Assembly (NCBI GenBank): GCA_946414315.1
Contig: CAMKNZ010000002.1
Location: forward strand, 62,001-126,000
DNA length: 64,000 nucleotides
Reading direction: 5' to 3'
DNA from: an uncultured Clostridia bacterium
Lineage (GTDB): Bacteria; Bacillota; Clostridia; Christensenellales; Aristaeellaceae
In this document: one piece after another, positions 33,638 to 43,001 of the stretch
Numbering within the stretch: position 1 is the stretch's first letter
Layout: each line of letters begins with the position of its first letter
The notes under the pieces: model-generated
The model's input: only the letters and a program-made list of their open reading frames with translations
The model's database searches: none
Told to the model about the DNA's origin: nothing
Made by a program: the position numbers and the translations under genes

Positions 33638-34822
33638 ATGTTTGATTATTGCGTGGTCGGAGCCGGATACGCCGGAGCCGTATGCGCCAGGAGGCTGGCG
33701 GAAGAAGGCGGCAAAAAAGTCCTGCTGATCGACAGGCGGAAACACATCGCCGGCAACATGTATGACGAATACGACGAAAACGGGATCCTGGTCCACCGTT
33801 ACGGCCCTCATATCTCCGTGATGAATGAAAAACGGGCTTATGAGTTCCTGAGCCGCTTTACGGAATGGCTGCCCTATCTGCACCGGGTCAACGCGGAAAT
33901 CGACGGCAGGGAAGTCCCGCTGCCGATCAATTTCTATTCCATCGACCTGCTTTTCCCCTGTGAAAAAGCCAGGACAATCAAGTCCCGCCTGCTTCAGTGC
34001 TTTCCGGGACGGGAAAGCGTGCCGATCCTGGAGATGAAACAGGAGAAAGATCCGGTGATCCGGGATTTCGCGGATTATATCTATGAAAAAGTGTTCCTGC
34101 ACTATACCGTCAAAATGTGGGATCTGAAGCCGGGCGAGATCGATCCGTCCGTCACGGCGCGCATTCCGGTCCGGCTGAATTACGACAACCGCCATTTCAC
34201 CCATGAATACCAGGTGATGCCGAAAGACGGCTTCACCGTTCTCTTCCGGAATATGCTGGATCATCCGAACATTACCGTAAGGCTGGAAACTGACGCCAAA
34301 GACCTGTTCCGGGCGGATACGGAGGCGCAGGCGATCCGATACGCCGGGGAACCGTTCCGCTGCGGAATCATCTACACCGGCGCGCTGGACGAACTGTTCG
34401 GTTACTGCTTCGGCGAACTGCCCTACCGCTCCCTGAAGTTTGAGTTCGGGACGCATCCGGAAACCCGCGTGCAGGATCCGACCGTCCTGAACTGGCCGGA
34501 CGACCGGCCCGCCACCCGCCGGACGGAAATGAAACGGCTGACGCAGCAGGTAAAGCAGGGCGTATCGACCACCATCACGGAATACCCCGGCGGATATATC
34601 CGGGGGGATCGGGTCTGGGGCGAACCGCTTTATCCCATCAACAAGCCGGAGAACATCCGGCAGTATGAACGGTATAAGTCCTTACTGGCTCAGTTCCCGG
34701 AAATCACCCCTGCCGGCCGGCTGGCGGATTATAAATACTACAACATGGAAGCAACCGTGCTGCGGGCGCTGGATGTCAGCGACGAACTGCTGAAAACCTG
34801 CGCCGGTGAGGAGAAGGAATGA
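33638..34822 (+). CDS. glf: UDP-galactopyranose mutase
   Basis: A 394-residue flavoenzyme converting UDP-galactopyranose to UDP-galactofuranose in the cytoplasm. The FAD-binding N-terminus (YCVVGAGYAGAVCARRLAE) and KKVLLIDRRKHIAGNMYDE with its Gly-Asn are diagnostic. RYGPHISVMNEKRAYEFL follows, and the active-site stretch near 240 contains YTGALDELF. The C-terminal TEYPGGY and EPLYPINKPEN are also typical, and the length is normal. The operon's glycan should therefore contain galactofuranose. Its stop overlaps the start of the following gene (ATGA). A ribosome-site-like AAGGAG stands upstream. Confidence 0.96.
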   Translation: MFDYCVVGAGYAGAVCARRLAEEGGKKVLLIDRRKHIAGNMYDEYDENGILVHRYGPHISVMNEKRAYEFLSRFTEWLPYLHRVNAEIDGREVPLPINFYSIDLLFPCEKARTIKSRLLQCFPGRESVPILEMKQEKDPVIRDFADYIYEKVFLHYTVKMWDLKPGEIDPSVTARIPVRLNYDNRHFTHEYQVMPKDGFTVLFRNMLDHPNITVRLETDAKDLFRADTEAQAIRYAGEPFRCGIIYTGALDELFGYCFGELPYRSLKFEFGTHPETRVQDPTVLNWPDDRPATRRTEMKRLTQQVKQGVSTTITEYPGGYIRGDRVWGEPLYPINKPENIRQYERYKSLLAQFPEITPAGRLADYKYYNMEATVLRALDVSDELLKTCAGEEKE

Positions 34823-37239
34823 TGAGAGGATTTGTCGCGTCCTGGTTTTTTCCGCCGCAGACTTCCGCGGAGGGCCTGTGCACCTATAAACTGCTGAAGT
34901 ATTCAGCCCATGAATACGACGTGTGCTGTTCCGCCTCGGATCTGTGGAGTTACCACACCGTTTCGGAAATGACCAGCGATAATATCCATACATTCCCCGT
35001 GGAAACGGATGATATCAATCACTGGGTGGAGGAAGCGTATCTGCTGTTTGAAAAGCGGCACGCGGAAAAACCCTACGATTTCATTATGACCCGGAGTATG
35101 CCGCCGGAAAGCGTCCTGTTCGGATTCAGGGTCAAGGAAAAGCACCCGGAGCTTCGCTGGATCGCGAGTTTTGGCGATCCGGTTTCCCGAAATCCCTATG
35201 AGTTGGCAGCATATATCAAAGAGGCAAACCTGATCCGGGAAAACCAGAAGGCGCTTTTTCTGGAAGAGCTCGAAAGCGGTTCCCTCGACCGATGGAAAAC
35301 CATTGAGATTCCGGCCATTCAGCTGCTCTGCAAGCTTTCCGAATGGGAAAGCAAGGCGCTCCGTCTGGCGGACAATTATATCTTCCCCTCCGCAGACCAG
35401 ATGAACTACACCCTGAAAAATCAGGAAACATACAAGGCCTGGGTGATTCCGCACAACTATGACCCGGACATGATTCCGCCGGAACAAAAGAGCGCCGATC
35501 CGGATCGGATCACAATCACCTACTGCGGCTTCACGGACGAGCGCCGCTCCCTGGCGCCGCTGGTCACCGCCATGCACGCGCTGCGGCTGAAAAAGACCGC
35601 CGCCTTTGACCGGTTAAGGATCCGCGTCGTCGGCAATACACCCCGGGCGATCCTGGATATGGTGCAGAATTTCCACCTGGAGGATTCCTTTGTCTTTGAA
35701 AAAGGAGTGGATTATGCCGCCAGCCTGAAGATCATGGCGGAATCCGACTGGCTGCTGCATCTGGAAGCATATTTTGATAATCTGGAAGGCGGCTCCATCT
35801 TTTTTGCTTCCAAGCTGGCGGACTATTTCGGTATCCGGAAGCCGATTCTCGGCCTGTGCACTCCTCATTCCGCCGCGGGAAAAATGATCGCCCGCGCCGG
35901 CGGAAAACTGTTCCCTGTGTGGGAAAAGAATGAACTGGTTGAGTTCCTGGACAGCCTCTCCAAAGGCGAAGTGGAAGCGGAGATGGACAGGGACTATTGC
36001 TCCGCCTTCAGCTCCCCCACCGTCGCGAAGTATTACGACGCCCTGCTGGCCGCCCCGGTCGGAACGGAACAGTATCTGGACTCGAAAAACCGGATCTGGC
36101 CCGAACGGAAGAATGATCAGAACAAACTGATCACCGTCTGCATTCCCAGCTATAACGCGGAGCTGACCCTGGACCGCTGCCTGCTTTCCCTGGTCAGTGC
36201 AGAAGACGCGGGCCGGCTGGAAGTGCTGGTTGTGAACGACGGATCAACTGACCATACGCTGGGGATCGCGAAACTGTATGAACAACGGTATCCCGGTATC
36301 ATCCGCATCATCGACAAGGCAAACGGCGGACATGGATCCACCATCAACGCGGCGCTGGCGGAAGCATCCGGCAAATACTTCATGGTGCTGGATTCCGACG
36401 ACTGGCTGAACACCGACGACCTGGACAAACTGATCCGGAAAATCACAGAAGACAATCTGGATGAGGATCTGATCCTGACACATTATTACAAGGTAGACCA
36501 GCGCACTGGCACATACAAGGAACCCCTGCTGCAGGAGGGGGTTTCGTTTGATCATCCATTTGGGTTTACGGACGTTAATACAAACGGCATGTATATTGCT
36601 CTGGCCAACAGCCTGTTTAAAACCGCTCTGCTACGGGAATGCGGACTGAAACTGCAGGAACATACGTTCTATGTGGATGTGGAATACATCCTCTTCCCGA
36701 TTCCGTATATCGATACGATCCGGTATCTGGATTGTTCCCTGTACCGGTACTGCGTCGGCAACGAGAACCAGAGCATCAGCACAGCCAGTATGGTCAAGCG
36801 CTATGACCACCACGAACGGGTGGTGAAACGCGTGGTGGCATTTTATGCTGACCTCCGCACCACGCCTGAAAAAAAAGCGTATATCCACAACATCCTGAAG
36901 AAGTTGCTCGGCACCCATTATAAGATCTGTCTGTATGATGATTGGGATAAACTGCGGGGCCTTGCCCGGGCAAAGGAATTCGACGCCTTCCTGAAGCGGA
37001 CCTCCCGCCAGCTGTATCACGATGCCGGCAAACAGCTGAAAGGCGTTAGATGGGCCCGTTTGAAAGGCTTCCGATATATTAAACCTATGTCGATGCGTTT
37101 CGCCGCCTTCTCCAAAACCCGGGTTGGCCAGGCCATGCTGAACAATAAGCATATGAGCAGCCTGATTCACAAAACACTGGTCCGGTTCGGACCCTCCCGG
37201 CTTCAGCGGAAGAAAAACGAGGGCCAGCAACATGGATAA
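34819..37239 (+). CDS. Fused glycosyltransferase: GT4-like domain plus GT2 domain
   Basis: An 806-residue cytoplasmic protein. The N-terminal half (about 1-410) has a GT-B plan: SWFFPPQTSAEG at the start, a middle segment with ITYCGFTDERRSL and a donor-site-like EGGSIFFASKLADYFG. The C-terminal half (about 430-640) is a GT2 domain: ITVCIPSYNAELTLDRCL, VLVVNDGSTD and the metal-binding DSDDW. A helical tail of some 150 residues follows. The two domains could add two successive sugars, for example galactofuranose units, in view of glf just upstream; that is inference. It is translationally coupled to glf and overlaps the next gene by eight bases. Confidence 0.85.
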   Translation: MMRGFVASWFFPPQTSAEGLCTYKLLKYSAHEYDVCCSASDLWSYHTVSEMTSDNIHTFPVETDDINHWVEEAYLLFEKRHAEKPYDFIMTRSMPPESVLFGFRVKEKHPELRWIASFGDPVSRNPYELAAYIKEANLIRENQKALFLEELESGSLDRWKTIEIPAIQLLCKLSEWESKALRLADNYIFPSADQMNYTLKNQETYKAWVIPHNYDPDMIPPEQKSADPDRITITYCGFTDERRSLAPLVTAMHALRLKKTAAFDRLRIRVVGNTPRAILDMVQNFHLEDSFVFEKGVDYAASLKIMAESDWLLHLEAYFDNLEGGSIFFASKLADYFGIRKPILGLCTPHSAAGKMIARAGGKLFPVWEKNELVEFLDSLSKGEVEAEMDRDYCSAFSSPTVAKYYDALLAAPVGTEQYLDSKNRIWPERKNDQNKLITVCIPSYNAELTLDRCLLSLVSAEDAGRLEVLVVNDGSTDHTLGIAKLYEQRYPGIIRIIDKANGGHGSTINAALAEASGKYFMVLDSDDWLNTDDLDKLIRKITEDNLDEDLILTHYYKVDQRTGTYKEPLLQEGVSFDHPFGFTDVNTNGMYIALANSLFKTALLRECGLKLQEHTFYVDVEYILFPIPYIDTIRYLDCSLYRYCVGNENQSISTASMVKRYDHHERVVKRVVAFYADLRTTPEKKAYIHNILKKLLGTHYKICLYDDWDKLRGLARAKEFDAFLKRTSRQLYHDAGKQLKGVRWARLKGFRYIKPMSMRFAAFSKTRVGQAMLNNKHMSSLIHKTLVRFGPSRLQRKKNEGQQHG

Positions 37240-38476
37240 GCGGACGAAGCGCCTGAAACAGGCAATCGGCCGCCTGCTCCGGCCCGGACCGCTAAAGGCG
37301 CCGGCAGGACTTCCCACCTGTCCGGCGAAAAGTGTAAAAGCTTTCTGTGAAGAACCGTATTTCACTGTCCTGGCGCCCTGGCCGGACGACGGTACATTCA
37401 GCAGCGGAGACGGCTATATCCAGCGGATCCGGGATATCGACCGGCATGTTTTCGAAGGAAAGCGCCGGGTTTACATCTATAACTCCCCTTTCTGGAACTG
37501 CAGGAAGCCCGGTTTTTACGTGCCGGTGCCCGGTGAAGCCTGTTATGTGATCTATAACGATAAGGATCCCCGACAGCTGGAGTATGCCGCCCGGTTGATC
37601 CGGCAGAGTGCCGGCTGCTATATCCACAGCGTATACCGGCTGCTTCCCTGCATGATGCCGGAAATCATCGGCGAGACCCGCCCGCTGTTCGATCTGGCCT
37701 CTGTTCCCTGCCGCAAGGTGATTGATCTGCACGGGATGGTCTCCGCCGAACTGAAAATGCTCGGGGAACCGGAAACTACCGTGCGTTTGGCTGAAAAGGC
37801 GGAAGCCATGGCCATCCGGGACGCAGACCTGTGCGTCGCCGTTACACATCATATGATTGCGGAGTTTGAGGCAAAATACCGGACGGCCGTTCCGCATTCC
37901 CTTGTCCTGCCGATTTCCATCCCGCCGGAAGAGCACAGAATGGAAATTGCTGAAAAGCAAAAAGCGTTCACAAAAATCGTCTACTGCGGCGGCGTGCAGA
38001 AATGGCAGCGGGTGGAGGAGATGCTGGACGCCGTCAATCAGAGCAAGGCCCGGAATGCGGAATACGCCTTCTATGTCAATGACGGGGAAACCTTTGCCCG
38101 GATGCTGGCTGAAAAGCCTGTCGGCAAACCGATTACCTTCGGAACCAAAACCGGCCGGGATCTGAAGGATGCCCTGGCGGACGCGGATTTCGGCTTCCTG
38201 CTGCGGGATGACAGCCCGGTGAACCGGGTTGCCTGTCCGACAAAACTGACAGAATACATTCTGAACGGAATCATCCCGATCCTGGATTATGAGGACATCG
38301 GGGATCTGAAAGCCCTGGGAATCCGGTTCGTCTCGCTGGGCAGTTTCCTGGAAGGCCGGCTTCCGGACGGGGCGGAACGGCCGGAGATAATCCGGGAAAA
38401 CCTGCTGGCGGTCGGGAAAATGGTAAACGAGCGTGAGCGATCGCTAGACGAACTGAAAAGCTTTATGGTAAATTAA
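37232..38476 (+). CDS. Glycosyltransferase, GT-B (family 4-like)
   Basis: A 414-residue protein with a GT-B layout. The middle contains KIVYCGGVQKWQRVEEML (the start of the donor-binding domain) and the C-terminal third has GFLLRDDSPVNRVACPTKLTEYILNG, the expected position of the nucleotide-sugar site. No membrane span is seen. GGGCC/GAGGG upstream of the ATG gives a modest ribosome site, and the gene overlaps the end of the preceding one. It is part of the exporter operon and should add one sugar to the ABC-exported glycan. Donor and acceptor are unknown. Confidence 0.82.
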   Translation: MDKRTKRLKQAIGRLLRPGPLKAPAGLPTCPAKSVKAFCEEPYFTVLAPWPDDGTFSSGDGYIQRIRDIDRHVFEGKRRVYIYNSPFWNCRKPGFYVPVPGEACYVIYNDKDPRQLEYAARLIRQSAGCYIHSVYRLLPCMMPEIIGETRPLFDLASVPCRKVIDLHGMVSAELKMLGEPETTVRLAEKAEAMAIRDADLCVAVTHHMIAEFEAKYRTAVPHSLVLPISIPPEEHRMEIAEKQKAFTKIVYCGGVQKWQRVEEMLDAVNQSKARNAEYAFYVNDGETFARMLAEKPVGKPITFGTKTGRDLKDALADADFGFLLRDDSPVNRVACPTKLTEYILNGIIPILDYEDIGDLKALGIRFVSLGSFLEGRLPDGAERPEIIRENLLAVGKMVNERERSLDELKSFMVN

Positions 38477-38497
38477 TCAGGAATCCAGGAGAAAGGA

Positions 38498-39922
38498 ATG
38501 AGGCAGACAATGGCGGAGAAACTGCAGGAAACAGCGCTGAAGAAGGGAAAGATCCTCTTCGGTTTTGTAGTGATTGCGCTGATGACGCTGTATCAGAACT
38601 TCAATATCCTTTATCAGGGAACCAAACCGCCGGAAATCCTCTGGGCTGTACTGGCCGTTTCCGCGCTGCTGCTCGGCAAAATGTGGAAAGACCACGGATA
38701 CCGGACGCTCCTGCTGCTGTATGTGATCATCGTGCTCCGGGCCTATATCGGCGAACGGGACCGGTTCTGGTGGGGTGAGTATACTTTCTTCTATGGACTG
38801 CTGGCCTATCTCGTCTGCTATCCTTTCGCGCAGGCCGTGGACCGGGACTGGCTGCCGAAACTGCTGCGGATCGGCGGAATCCTGTGGGTAGTCAGCGTTA
38901 CCGCATTGAGCGCGATGGGGTTGTATGCAGCCTGGACCGGGACAAAAATATACAATCTGTCCAATACCGGGTATTTGGGTTTGAACAGCAGCTCCAGGCT
39001 GGAATTGCTGTATAACTATAATACCGGCGCTGCCATCGAAAGCTACACCATCATAATCGCGCTGATTCTGATGGCAGCCGCCAGGGGAAAAGCCGGGAAA
39101 CTTCTGTTGCTCCTCTCAGTCGTAATCATGTGGCTGGCCCTGTCTCTTTCTGATTCCAGGACTTCGTTCATTGTTGCCGGTTTCTCAATCGGCTGCTTTG
39201 TCGCCATCCTCATTTCTTCCACATGTCGGCTGTTTGGCAAAATAAAAGAAAAAAACAGAAACCTTTTCAGGATTGTCCTTTCTGCTTTCATTATCCTGTG
39301 CATCCTGTTATCCTCTGTATCCTCTTATCTGCTGTTCATCGGAGCAAAACATTTGTTTGTGAATATGCGGAACAATGGCATTGTTGCCACCGCAGAAGCA
39401 GAAGAAACTGAAGCCGGAAAAGAAACGCTGAATATACCGGACAGATCTTTGCTCTCTTCCGACGGAAGCCTGGCATTATCCGGAAGGGATAAAATCTGGA
39501 GCGGTGTCTTCCGTTTCCTTCAGGAGAATCCTAAAACCCTGCTCACCGGCACTTCCGTCATTTCCGCTATGGATGGCCCGAATGCGATGGAAGGAAGCTT
39601 TGTCATTGCAGATCCCCACAGCCTGTATATCATGACCCTGCTGGAGAGCGGTATCCCCGGATTGCTGCTGCTGCTGTTCTACATCGTTCTGTTCGCGGTC
39701 AGTTGCGTTCGGGTATGGCGGAATAAGCAGATTCCGCTCTGGGTGAAACTGCTGCCGGTCATCGCGGTCAATATTCTGATTAACGGACTCACAGAATGTA
39801 TCCCCTGCATCATCTATGGCCTGCCGAACCTGTATCACCTGCATCTGGTGATCGGGGTGACGGTTCTGTTCGGCAGGGAATCAAAAAGAAACGAAAAAGC
39901 ACGGAAGGAGCTGGCTGCTTGA
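38498..39922 (+). CDS. Wzy/O-antigen ligase-like polytopic membrane protein
   Basis: A 474-residue protein with ten to twelve membrane spans and a large outer loop (about 300-390, following the span that ends in SYLLFIGAKH). Upstream of it lies a conserved-looking LSLSDSRTSFIVAG stretch, typical of the O-antigen polymerase/ligase group. The loop carries an LSGRDKIW motif, also common in ligases (SGR-x-x-x-W). GGAG precedes the ATG. An ABC-exporter pathway normally does not need a Wzy polymerase, so a ligase that transfers the finished glycan to a wall acceptor is a reasonable reading. Its stop overlaps the next gene's TTG. Confidence 0.8.
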   Translation: MRQTMAEKLQETALKKGKILFGFVVIALMTLYQNFNILYQGTKPPEILWAVLAVSALLLGKMWKDHGYRTLLLLYVIIVLRAYIGERDRFWWGEYTFFYGLLAYLVCYPFAQAVDRDWLPKLLRIGGILWVVSVTALSAMGLYAAWTGTKIYNLSNTGYLGLNSSSRLELLYNYNTGAAIESYTIIIALILMAAARGKAGKLLLLLSVVIMWLALSLSDSRTSFIVAGFSIGCFVAILISSTCRLFGKIKEKNRNLFRIVLSAFIILCILLSSVSSYLLFIGAKHLFVNMRNNGIVATAEAEETEAGKETLNIPDRSLLSSDGSLALSGRDKIWSGVFRFLQENPKTLLTGTSVISAMDGPNAMEGSFVIADPHSLYIMTLLESGIPGLLLLLFYIVLFAVSCVRVWRNKQIPLWVKLLPVIAVNILINGLTECIPCIIYGLPNLYHLHLVIGVTVLFGRESKRNEKARKELAA

Positions 39923-41040
39923 AGAAGATCATGCTGGTTTTCGGAACCAGGCCTGAAGCCATTAAAATGTGTCCCCTTGTGGATGAGATCCGCAAACGGC
40001 CGGGGCTGACGCCTGTCGTCTGCGTGACCGGACAGCACCGGCAGATGCTGGACCAGGTGCTGGATATCTTTCACATCGTGCCGGATCACGATCTGAGCAT
40101 CATGAAACAGGGGCAGACGCTGTTCGATATTACCACCGGCATCCTGGAAAAGATCCGCGCAGTGCTGGAGCAGGAAAAACCGGACATCGTGCTTGTTCAC
40201 GGGGATACCAGCACGACGTTTGTAACGGCGCTGGCCTGCTTTTATCTGCAGATCCCGGTAGGGCATGTGGAAGCGGGGCTCCGGACGTATGATATCTATT
40301 CCCCTTTCCCGGAGGAATTCAACCGGGAAGCGGTTTCCATCATCTCCGCGTACAATTTCGCGCCGACGGAGCTGTCCAGGCAGAACCTGGTCCGGGAGGG
40401 CAAAAAACCGGAAACCATCTGGGTCACAGGCAACACGGTCATCGACGCCATGAAACATACCGTATCCGATTCCTTTCAGCATCCGGAACTGGACTGGGTC
40501 GGGAAGGATAAGCTGATCTTCATCACCGCCCACCGCAGGGAAAACCAGGGCGAGCCGATGCACCGGATGTTCCGGGCGATCCGTCGGGTCCTGGAGGAGC
40601 GGGACGACTGCAAAGCCATCTATCCGATCCATATGAACCCTGTCGTCCGGAAGGCGGCGGAAGAGGAGCTGGCCGGCTGTGACAAAATCCATATCATTGA
40701 GCCGGTCGACGTGGTGGAATGCCACAACTTTGAAGCGCGCTGCCACCTGTGCCTGACGGATTCCGGCGGAATCCAGGAGGAATGCCCCTCCTACGGGAAA
40801 CCCGTCCTGGTAATGCGGGACACGACGGAGCGCCCCGAAGGCATTGACGCCGGGACGCTCAGGCTGGTCGGCACGGATGAGCAGACCATCTATCTTACCT
40901 TTAAAGAACTGATGGAGGATGAAAACGCCTACCGGGCCATGTCCCAGGCCTGCAACCCGTACGGGGACGGCTTCGCCTGCAGGCGCATTGCGGATATCCT
41001 GGAAACCGGGACCTGCGATCCCTGGATCCCAAAGAAATAA
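39919..41040 (+). CDS. wecB: UDP-N-acetylglucosamine 2-epimerase (non-hydrolysing)
   Basis: A 373-residue enzyme converting UDP-GlcNAc to UDP-ManNAc. The N-terminus KKIMLVFGTRPEAIKM is diagnostic, as are VTGQHRQML, VHGDTSTT, GHVEAGLRT, PEEFNR and the C-terminal LTDSGGIQEE with GKPVLVMRDTTERPE. I set the start at the TTG at 39919, which overlaps the previous stop and has AAGGAG nine bases upstream. A longer in-frame reading from 39796 would overlap the membrane-protein gene by over 120 bases. It is the last gene before the terminator at 41052. ManNAc could be used by this operon or by the TagA-like transferase at 5025-5789. Confidence 0.95.
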   Translation: MKKIMLVFGTRPEAIKMCPLVDEIRKRPGLTPVVCVTGQHRQMLDQVLDIFHIVPDHDLSIMKQGQTLFDITTGILEKIRAVLEQEKPDIVLVHGDTSTTFVTALACFYLQIPVGHVEAGLRTYDIYSPFPEEFNREAVSIISAYNFAPTELSRQNLVREGKKPETIWVTGNTVIDAMKHTVSDSFQHPELDWVGKDKLIFITAHRRENQGEPMHRMFRAIRRVLEERDDCKAIYPIHMNPVVRKAAEEELAGCDKIHIIEPVDVVECHNFEARCHLCLTDSGGIQEECPSYGKPVLVMRDTTERPEGIDAGTLRLVGTDEQTIYLTFKELMEDENAYRAMSQACNPYGDGFACRRIADILETGTCDPWIPKK

Positions 41041-41044
41041 TACA

Positions 41045-41082
41045 AAAAAAGCCAAAGGAGAATCATCTCCTTTGGTTTTTTA
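41045..41082. terminator. Bidirectional terminator between convergent operons
   Basis: A ten-base-pair perfect stem CCAAAGGAGA/TCTCCTTTGG (41052-41061, 41066-41075) with an ATCA loop. It has an A-run on the left and a T-run on the right, so it can stop wecB transcripts on the plus strand and the GT2 operon on the minus strand. Confidence 0.92.
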
Positions 41083-42039
41083 TTCTTCCTTTTTCTCTTC
41101 CTCATCAAAATTGATCCGTTCTTCCTCCACCACCAGCGGCCGGTGCATCATCCGCATGTTGATGGCGGAGATGTATTCGCCGAGGAATCCCATGAAGGCG
41201 AGGAGGATGGAACACATGAGGGAGACGATGATGATCGTGGGCGCCTGGCCGGCGTCAAACCGGTCCCAGTAGATCAGCTTCATAACCAGGTATACCAGGC
41301 CCACCAGGAAACTGATCAGCGCCATGCCCAGCCCGGCGAACACCGCGATGCGCATGCCGGCCTTGGTATAGCTGGTAACGCTGAGCATCGCCGCGTCATA
41401 GAGCGTATACCAGTTGTTATGGGTCTTGCCCGCCCGGCGCAGCGGCTGTTCGTAGGGCACTTCCTTCCGCCTGCCGCCCAGCTCCGCCACGATGCCCCGG
41501 ATGAAGGGCGTGGGGTCCTTCAGCTGCCGGAGCACCTCGATAAAGCTTTTGTCATACAGGCCGAAACCGGTAAAATGCTCGATCTGGTCCACGGCGGAGA
41601 ATTTCTTGATCAGCTTGTAATACAGGCTGCGGAGCTTGTACATGATCTTCCGCTCTTTGCTGCTCTTCTTCACGCCGCAGACGATCTGATAGCCTTCCTC
41701 CCAGTATTTCAGGAACTCCGGAATCATCTCCACCGGATCCTGGAAATCCGCGCAGATGGGGATCACGCAGTCGCCGCTGGTCTGGCACAGGCCGTAATAG
41801 GGACTGTTGAACTGGCCGAAGTTCTTGACATTGAAGATCGCCTTGATTTTTTTGTTCTTCGCGCAGATCTCCCGCAGCAGGGGGCGTGTGTTGTCCGTGG
41901 AACAGTTGTCGATCACGACGACCTCATAGTCGTACCGGGGCAGCTGTTCCATCTGCCTGACCACAGCGTCGGTGATGGCGACGATATTCTCTTCCTCGTT
42001 GTAGCAGGGGATCATAATGCTGACTGTCTTCTTTGCCAT
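41080..42039 (-). CDS. GT2 glycosyltransferase with two C-terminal membrane spans (DPM1/GtrB-like)
   Basis: A 319-residue protein. The N-terminal GT-A domain shows IMIPCYNEEENI, VVIDNCSTDNT and ADFQDP (the D-x-D-type metal site in this subfamily is AD.QDP), then HFTGFGLYDK. Two hydrophobic spans follow (about 228-255 and 262-290), then a charged tail of Glu and Lys. Such proteins usually make polyprenyl-phosphate-sugar donors (GtrB, ArnC, DPM1). It is the last gene of the CDP-sugar operon and could load the operon's product, or another sugar, on undecaprenyl phosphate. The GT-C-like protein at 21944-24004 would be the type of enzyme that uses such donors. Confidence 0.88.
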   Translation of the reverse strand: MAKKTVSIMIPCYNEEENIVAITDAVVRQMEQLPRYDYEVVVIDNCSTDNTRPLLREICAKNKKIKAIFNVKNFGQFNSPYYGLCQTSGDCVIPICADFQDPVEMIPEFLKYWEEGYQIVCGVKKSSKERKIMYKLRSLYYKLIKKFSAVDQIEHFTGFGLYDKSFIEVLRQLKDPTPFIRGIVAELGGRRKEVPYEQPLRRAGKTHNNWYTLYDAAMLSVTSYTKAGMRIAVFAGLGMALISFLVGLVYLVMKLIYWDRFDAGQAPTIIIVSLMCSILLAFMGFLGEYISAINMRMMHRPLVVEEERINFDEEEKKEE

Positions 42040-42062
42040 GGCGACGTCTCCTGTTCCTGTTT

Positions 42063-42986
42063 TCAGATATCCGTTCTTTCCCGGAACGCTTTCACCACGA
42101 TCCGGACCGCTTCTTCAAAAGTGTATTTCGGTTCAAACCCGGTATCCCGCCGCAGGGGCCCGATATCCGCCTGCAGGTGCATAACCTGGCCGGGCGGGTA
42201 GGGGATCTCCCCGAATCCCAGGGGCAGGCCGGGGTCGACAGCGTCCCGCAGGATCTCAAAATATGCTTTCAGCGGGCGGCACTCCCCGCTGCCGACAGGA
42301 TAGACCGCGCCGTCTTTTCCGTTTTCCGCCATGCAGATCAGGGCGTCCGCGGCGTCGTCCGCGTAGATATAGTCCCAGAGCTGTTCCCCGGCGGTCAGGG
42401 AGGGTTTCTCTCCCCTGAGGAGTTTCGCGGTCATCATGGCGATCACGTTCAGGGGACCATCGTAAGCGCCGAAGACGCTCAGGATCCGGGCCCATTCATG
42501 GCGCATGCCAAGCTGGCGGGAGGTCACCCGCGTCATCTGCCCGGCGCAGAGCTTCGCCATGCCGTAGCCGGTGACCGGGAAGCAGGGGGCGTCCGCCGTT
42601 ACGCGGCCCTCGATCCGCCCGTACTCCGCCTGGCTCCCGGTGCCGACAAAGACCTCTGCGCCCAGCGCTTTGGCGGTTTTGTTTGCCTCGATCGCGCAGC
42701 GGATGTTATCCGTCTGCAGGAGCATATCGTCCCGGCCTTCGCCGATGGCGCCTGCCCAGGCCAGATGGAAGAAGGCGTCGACCGGTTCGGGGATCATTTC
42801 CGTCAGTTTCCGGATCTCCCGCATATCGCACTCAATCACCTTCGCGCCTTCCGGGATCCGCCCGATCCGGGGATCCCCCGGAAAAGCAACCGCATAGACG
42901 GCAGCGCCTTTTTCAAGGAGCTGTTTCACCAGCGCGATCCCGATGGTGCCCAGGGAGCCGTTGACGACGGCACGCTTGATCTGCAT
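42063..42986 (-). CDS. NAD-dependent epimerase/dehydratase (extended SDR), possible YerF-type reductase
   Basis: A 307-residue extended short-chain dehydrogenase. The dinucleotide-binding loop reads NGSLGTIG (G-x2-G-x2-G, residues 9-16), with ADAP..TGYGMAK giving the catalytic Tyr-x3-Lys (near 140) and a preceding Ser/Thr in VGTGSQAEYG. It lies directly after the TPP-enzyme gene in an operon for a CDP-sugar. In yersiniose synthesis a reductase of this superfamily (YerF) reduces the new side-chain ketone after the TPP enzyme acts, and that is the role I infer. A simple sugar epimerase is the alternative. Confidence 0.85.
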   Translation of the reverse strand: MQIKRAVVNGSLGTIGIALVKQLLEKGAAVYAVAFPGDPRIGRIPEGAKVIECDMREIRKLTEMIPEPVDAFFHLAWAGAIGEGRDDMLLQTDNIRCAIEANKTAKALGAEVFVGTGSQAEYGRIEGRVTADAPCFPVTGYGMAKLCAGQMTRVTSRQLGMRHEWARILSVFGAYDGPLNVIAMMTAKLLRGEKPSLTAGEQLWDYIYADDAADALICMAENGKDGAVYPVGSGECRPLKAYFEILRDAVDPGLPLGFGEIPYPPGQVMHLQADIGPLRRDTGFEPKYTFEEAVRIVVKAFRERTDI

Positions 42987-43001
42987 GTCTGTTTCCTTTC
43001 A

